49,683 bases of DNA, taken from Oscillospiraceae bacterium. GTDB taxonomy: Bacteria > Bacillota > Clostridia > Oscillospirales > Oscillospiraceae. Of the stretch, positions 46,424 through 49,683 are shown one piece after another (position 1 is the stretch's first letter; each line of letters opens with the position of its first letter). Made by a program: the position numbers and the translations under genes. The stretch spans positions 1 through 49,683 of the forward strand of contig CACXMX010000018.1 of NCBI GenBank assembly GCA_902768805.1, read 5' to 3'. The notes under the pieces are model-generated. The model did no database searches. It was not told where the DNA came from and saw only the letters and a program-made list of their open reading frames with translations.

Positions 46424-47649
46424 TATGAAAAGATATCTATCGAGCCTGCTTGCGTCGGTCCTGGCGCTGGGACTGCTGGCCGGCTGCGGCGGGAACGGAG
46501 ACGCCGCCGCGCCGACAGAGGAGCCGACGGCCTCCCCGGAGCCCGTCGTCACGGCCGCGCCCGCGGAGGAGACCGCTTCCGCGCACGGAGCCGTCCTCAT
46601 CCGCGTCGTACGAGGAATTCACCGCGGCCATCCAGAAGGCGAGGACCGCCTTTGAGCCGGATACCGTAGTGGCGACCGTGAACGGAGCGCCTCTGACCTG
46701 GAAGATGTTTTATTACTTTATCGCCGGGGACCTCCAGGAAGTATACTATTATATAGGATCCCTGCCGGCGGATTTCGGCGAGGAGGTCCTGGAGGGCACC
46801 AGCTGGAACCGCTATTTCATCGAATCGGCGCAGAACCAGTCGCTCTATTATCTCCTGGCAAACGTCAAGGCCGACGAACTCGGCGCTGCGCTCAGCGAGG
46901 AGCAGCTGGGTCGCGTGGACAGCTACTGGCAGGAAATGGAGGAGCGCTTCGGCGGAGAAGAGGCGCTCAACCGGGAGCTGGACGCGGCCTGCCTGGACCG
47001 GGAGCTGTTTTCCGCCCTTATTCTCGGCAACGAGAAGCTCAACGCGCTCATGGACACCCTGTACGGGCTTGACGGCGGGAAGCTCTCCGAGGAGGAGATC
47101 CTTGCCTGGGCTGCCGAAAAGGGCTATGTGCGCACCAAGCATGTGCTCTGGTCTTTTCTGGACGAGAGCGGAGCGGCGCTGGACGACGAGGGAAAGGCCG
47201 CGCTGAAAGCCCGGCTGGAAGAGGTCCTCGCCGGTCTCAGGGAGCTGGAGGGAGATCCCGAAGCCCTGGAGAAGCGCTTTGACGAGCTCATGGCGGCCGA
47301 GAGCGCCGACCCCGGCGGGCTGGCAAATTTCCCCGCCGGATACACCTACACCGCCGGCACCATGGTCGCCGCCTTTGAGGAAGCCGCCTTCGCCCTGAAG
47401 GACCATGAGCTCTCCGGGCTGGTGGAGACCAGCTACGGCTATCATATCCTGCTGGGCCTTCCGCTGAACGTGGACGGGCTGACCATGGACCAGGACGCCA
47501 ATACCGGCGAGTATATGACCCTGCGCCAGAGCGCGGCCAACGATATGTTCACGAGCCGGCTGGTGGAGTGGATCGACACGGCGGAGATCGTGTGGTCCGA
47601 AGGGTTTGAAGAGCTGGACCTCAATACGGTCTTTCATGGGGAAAGCTGA
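46424..47649 (+). CDS. Parvulin-type peptidylprolyl isomerase lipoprotein, frameshifted as assembled
   Basis: The ATG at 46424 gives a lipoprotein signal, MKRYLSSLLASVLALGLLAG, with Cys next (lipobox LAGC). A Thr/Pro/Glu-rich linker runs to about 46590. The frame then breaks (near 46580-46605) and continues in the next frame as SASYEEFTAAIQKARTAF to a parvulin domain with VRTKHVLWSFLDE and TSYGYHILLGLPLN, ending at 47649. One extra base (for example the C in GCGCACG) explains the shift; no homopolymer is present. PrsA/SurA-like proteins fold secreted proteins outside the membrane. Sequencing error, or a real lesion, cannot be told apart here. It lies 43 bp after mfd. Confidence 0.8.
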
Positions 47650-48603
47650 ATGAAACGCCATCTCTGGACGGTGCTGTACGGCTTGGCGCTTACGGCCTTT
47701 ACGGTATACCTGGCGCTGGACACCTTTGTTCTCAGCCGCGCCGTGGAGCCGGCGGCCGAAATGAACACGGCCGTTTTCGAAACCGTCGCCACACCGACGC
47801 CGACGCCCTCTCCCGAGCCGACGCCCGGCGCGACAGTCACCCCGGAACCCACCGAAACGCCGGACCCGGTCCCCGTCGGATTCACCGAGAACACATACCG
47901 GGACGAGAACATCCGTATCGAACTGACCGAGCGGGTAGAGTACGGGACGCACGTGTATATCGCCGACATACGGATCAGTTCCGCGGAGTATCTGAAGACA
48001 GCCCTGGCGAAGGACACCTACGGCAGGAACGTCGCGGACAAGACATCGGCCATCGCCGCGGCCCACGACGCGATCCTGGCGGTCAACGGGGATTATTACG
48101 GCGCTCGGGAAGCCGGCATAGTGATCCGCAACGGGAGGGTCTACCGAAAAAAAGTGAACCGGCAGGATCTGCTGGTCATATGGGCCGACGGGACCATGGA
48201 GGTCCTCGACGGCTATACCAGCAAAGCCGACGACCTTGCGCAGCGGGGGGCCTGGCAGGTGTTCTGCTTCGGCCCGGGGCTCGTCTCTGACGGAGAGGTC
48301 ACCGTTACCGCCAAGAGCGAGGTGCGCAACTCCATGGCCAGCAACCCGCGCACGGCCATCGGCATGGCGGAGAGCGGACATTACCTGTTCGTGGTGTCCG
48401 ACGGCAGGACCGCCGAGAGCGAGGGCCTGTCGCTCTACGAGCTGGCGGAGCTGATGCGCTCGCTGGGCGCGGTGACCGCCTACAACCTTGACGGAGGAGG
48501 GTCTTCCGCCATGGTATTCAACGGACGGGTGATCAACAAGCCGACCTCCTACGGCAAAACGGTAAGCGAAAGGCGCGTGAGCGACATTGTCTACATCGGT
48601 TAG
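47650..48603 (+). CDS. Phosphodiester glycosidase (NAGPA-like) family protein
   Basis: 317 residues; its ATG directly follows the stop of the preceding gene. A short N-terminal membrane span (about 8-30) and a Thr/Pro linker (TPTPTPSPEPTPGATVTPEP) lead to a NAGPA domain with AAHDAILAVNGDYYGAREAG, SNPRTAIGMAESGHYLFVV and AYNLDGGGSSAMVFNGRVIN. This domain cleaves sugar-phosphodiester bonds in eukaryotic uncovering enzyme; in bacteria it is found with envelope polymers such as teichoic-acid linkages. The actual substrate is not known here. Likely co-expressed with the PPIase. Confidence 0.88.
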   Translation: MKRHLWTVLYGLALTAFTVYLALDTFVLSRAVEPAAEMNTAVFETVATPTPTPSPEPTPGATVTPEPTETPDPVPVGFTENTYRDENIRIELTERVEYGTHVYIADIRISSAEYLKTALAKDTYGRNVADKTSAIAAAHDAILAVNGDYYGAREAGIVIRNGRVYRKKVNRQDLLVIWADGTMEVLDGYTSKADDLAQRGAWQVFCFGPGLVSDGEVTVTAKSEVRNSMASNPRTAIGMAESGHYLFVVSDGRTAESEGLSLYELAELMRSLGAVTAYNLDGGGSSAMVFNGRVINKPTSYGKTVSERRVSDIVYIG

Positions 48604-49009
48604 GGTCCCCTATATCCGCCGCGCGCTGTGGCAGCTCGGCTGGACGGCCTTTCTGGCCTTTTTCGGAGCGGTGTATGAGCACTTCGGTCACGGGGTGTAC
48701 TCCCCGTTCATGATCTACGCTTTCGCGCTCCCGCTGTCGCTGGGCGCGCTGCCGTGGTGCGCGCTGGCCCTGAAACCGCGGCGCGCTGTGTGCGAAGGCG
48801 CGGCCCGTCTGTGGGACAGCGGCGTGCTGACGCTGGCGGTGGGGAGCGTGTTCCGCGGCGTGCTGGACATCTTCGGCACCACCAACCGGCTCGTCGCGGT
48901 TTATCCGGCGGCGGGGGCCGTACTGCTTCTGACCGGCGCCCTATGGTGGATAAGAAGCGGCAAACCGGCACATATTGATGCCGAACGCTCCGCAAAACAC
49001 AACATTTAG
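48587..49009 (+). CDS. Small multi-span membrane protein, unknown
   Basis: 140 residues from TTG at 48587, overlapping the previous gene by 17 bp. About four hydrophobic segments are visible (LGWTAFLAFFGAVY, FMIYAFALPLSLGALPWCAL, SGVLTLAVGSVFRGVLDIF, VAVYPAAGAVLLLTGALWWI). The frame covers all of 48604-49009. No family is recognised. The start is uncertain because no clear ribosome-binding site is seen. It is last before the rRNA promoter. Confidence 0.65.
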   Translation: MSTSVRVPYIRRALWQLGWTAFLAFFGAVYEHFGHGVYSPFMIYAFALPLSLGALPWCALALKPRRAVCEGAARLWDSGVLTLAVGSVFRGVLDIFGTTNRLVAVYPAAGAVLLLTGALWWIRSGKPAHIDAERSAKHNI

Positions 49010-49047
49010 ACCGCAAAAAAAAACCCGAAATCTTTATAAAAAAGTGC

Positions 49048-49077
49048 TTGACAAACGGCGAATTCGGGTGATATATT
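49048..49077 (+). promoter_or_regulatory. rRNA operon promoter
   Basis: TTGACA (49048-49053), an 18-bp spacer and TATATT (49072-49077), about 215 bp before the 16S gene. A 7-bp inverted repeat ACCCGAA (49023-49029) / TTCGGGT (49063-49069) brackets the -35. Confidence 0.85.
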
Positions 49078-49226
49078 AGCAAAGCGCTCACGGAACAGGG
49101 CTTGTGAAAGCGCTGAACCGCGACGCAATGTGTACCTTGTAAATTGAACAAAGTAACGAAAGCTTATGCTAAATAAGCACCGGAAAGGGTTCTCGACAGG
49201 TCCCGGAAGGGACCGGTTGAAAAACA

Positions 49227-49240
49227 TTTCTTTGAGAGCT
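49227..49240 (+). promoter_or_regulatory. boxA-like antitermination element in the rRNA leader
   Basis: TTTCTTTGAGAGCT resembles the boxA of Firmicute rRNA leaders, which recruits NusB/S10. The leader also holds hairpins GCTTA...TAAGC (about 49162-49178) and GGTCCC/GGGACC (49199-49214), probably used in processing. Confidence 0.55.
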
Positions 49241-49292
49241 GGAAACAGCGATCGATAGATAAGATTTCAGGCCGGAAGGCATGAGATAGATA

Positions 49293-49683
<391 letters not shown>

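Overview
The window is bacterial chromosome carrying a replication origin. It runs from a partial gene at base 2 to the first part of a 16S rRNA gene at 49293-49683. The 16S text, the gene order dnaA-dnaN-recF-remB-gyrB-gyrA, pyruvate:ferredoxin oxidoreductase, a long-form HPF and a homodimeric glycyl-tRNA synthetase point to an anaerobic Firmicute of class Clostridia. The 16S start resembles gut Oscillospirales (Oscillospiraceae/Ruminococcaceae). That placement is by eye and was not computed.

Left part (1-13.3 kb): three uroporphyrinogen-decarboxylase-fold (URO-D) proteins of the corrinoid methyltransferase type and two near-identical GPH/MFS transporters. The transporters are inverted relative to each other (2179-3549 and 10218-11597). 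They enclose a housekeeping block: comM-gph-thiI-cinA-apt-like, then tadA and mntP. One URO-D gene is cut by the window edge and one carries an internal deletion plus frameshift. Both transporters share a palindrome-plus-promoter architecture. A large PFOR gene follows (13288-16944, minus strand).

Middle (17.3-26.6 kb, plus strand): Asp23-like protein and FakA-like kinase, a membrane-anchored GH25 lysozyme, cobD/cbiB, a cation P-type ATPase behind a clear yybP-ykoY manganese riboswitch with its own terminator, hpf and glyS. These genes would be read head-on to the fork leaving the origin near 37.6 kb.

Origin region (26.6-39.1 kb, minus strand): dnaA, the dnaA-dnaN gap with five DnaA-box-like sites, dnaN, recF, remB, gyrB, a small ORF, gyrA, a truncated tandem copy of the rnhA start, rnhA, an ABC exporter and asnS. 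Many stop and start codons overlap or touch, so this is tightly coupled. The DnaA recognition helix differs from the textbook sequence at three base-contact positions, and the local boxes read mostly TTTTCCACA.

Right part (39.2-49.7 kb): an anchored leucine-rich-repeat-like protein of unknown function, a minus-strand pair (PsuG-like protein and cupin), a PDZ membrane protein, mfd, a parvulin-type lipoprotein with a frameshift, a phosphodiester-glycosidase-like protein, a small membrane protein, and an rRNA operon promoter, leader and 16S start. Plus-strand genes here run with replication.

Most of the window is ordinary core genome. The best leads are the DnaA/oriC variation, the duplicated transporter/URO-D module with its shared palindrome, and the rnhA partial duplication.
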